Source: an uncultured Prevotella sp. (lineage in GTDB: Bacteria > Bacteroidota > Bacteroidia > Bacteroidales > Bacteroidaceae). From it: 5,625 nt of DNA. Positions 5,571 through 5,625 of the stretch are shown here, piece after piece. The stretch's first letter is position 1, and the number at the start of each line of letters is the position of its first letter. The stretch lies in contig URDV01000152.1 of the NCBI GenBank assembly GCA_900546605.1, positions 1-5,625 on the forward strand. Direction: 5' to 3'. A program made the position numbers and the translations under genes. The notes beneath the pieces were generated by a model. The model worked only from the letters and a program-made list of their open reading frames with translations. It was not told where the DNA came from and did not search any database.

Positions 5571-5625
5571 ACGCGTTGGCGGAATTAGTAAACAAGTTGA
5601 CAAGTTAACGGGTTAACAGGTAAGT
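5571..5625 (-). repeat. Octamer-type intergenic repeat, copy 5, running off the contig end
   Basis: The plus strand reads ACGCGTTGGCGGAATTA, then clear octamers GTAAACAA, GTTGACAA, GTTAACGG, GTTAACAG and a partial GTAAGT. It is the inverted partner of copy 4. The window ends inside it, as expected when an assembly breaks at a repeated sequence. Confidence 0.8.

Larger units (their letters stand above)
5281..5614. mobile_element. Candidate non-autonomous element bounded by 45-bp inverted repeats
   Basis: Copies 4 and 5 of the repeat face each other as near-perfect 45-bp inverted repeats (43/45) around about 245 bp that hold three long hairpins and no gene. The layout resembles a MITE-like or REPIN-like element. 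No target-site duplication could be recognised, and the same repeat unit occurs three more times nearby in other arrangements, so it may instead be an intergenic repeat cluster. Confidence 0.35.
4772..5625. other. Gene-free, repeat- and hairpin-rich region
   Basis: No credible coding region is found over 854 bp. Short open frames cross palindromes and resemble no known family. The stretch is filled instead by five copies of one repeat unit and at least seven hairpin-forming segments, described individually. It follows the PurF-like gene and runs to the contig end. Confidence 0.8.

Overview
The window looks like a short assembly contig from a Bacteroidales bacterium, most probably Prevotella-like. 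The evidence is indirect but consistent. Start codons lack Shine-Dalgarno sequences, and a TAnnTTTG-type -7 promoter element sits upstream of pta. There is also a BspA-like LRR_5 remnant with a Prevotella/Bacteroides-style C-terminal tail, and a PurF-family protein starting MGGFFG, a form I associate with this phylum. Bases 1-17 match the 3' end of the Illumina adapter and are not biological sequence. The right end stops inside a repeat. Both ends therefore look like assembly ends.

Layout. On the minus strand, pta (997-2010) is followed by ackA (start at 782, cut by the left end). Together they form the acetate overflow pathway: acetyl-CoA to acetyl phosphate to acetate plus ATP. Their 214-bp gap holds an 8-bp tandem repeat just after pta and a nested AT-rich hairpin just before ackA. 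A promoter candidate lies about 50 bp upstream of pta. Next, still on the minus strand, 2181-3103 is a leucine-rich-repeat (BspA-like) gene remnant spread over three reading frames, with two single-base frameshifts and no signal peptide. On the plus strand, 3347-4771 encodes a complete PurF-family protein. Its phosphoribosyltransferase half and Fe-S cysteines look intact, but the glutaminase nucleophile and surrounding active-site motifs are gone.

The last 850 bp (4772-5625) contain no credible gene but are dense with structure. There are five copies of one repeat unit in mixed orientation, made of degenerate octamers of GTTAACGG/GTTGACAA type joined to an ATTCCGCCAACG end. There is also a cluster of hairpins, including a probable terminator at 5001-5046. 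Most striking is a pair of perfect long palindromes (5383-5433 and 5452-5498). They share outer and inner stem blocks, differ in a 7-bp middle block with both arms changed together, and carry loops (GAATG and CATTC) that are exact reverse complements. Two repeat copies form a 43/45-identical inverted pair around these palindromes, which gives a candidate non-autonomous element of about 334 bp.

The most interesting parts are the glutaminase-dead PurF relative and the twin-palindrome element. Neither function can be proved from sequence alone.
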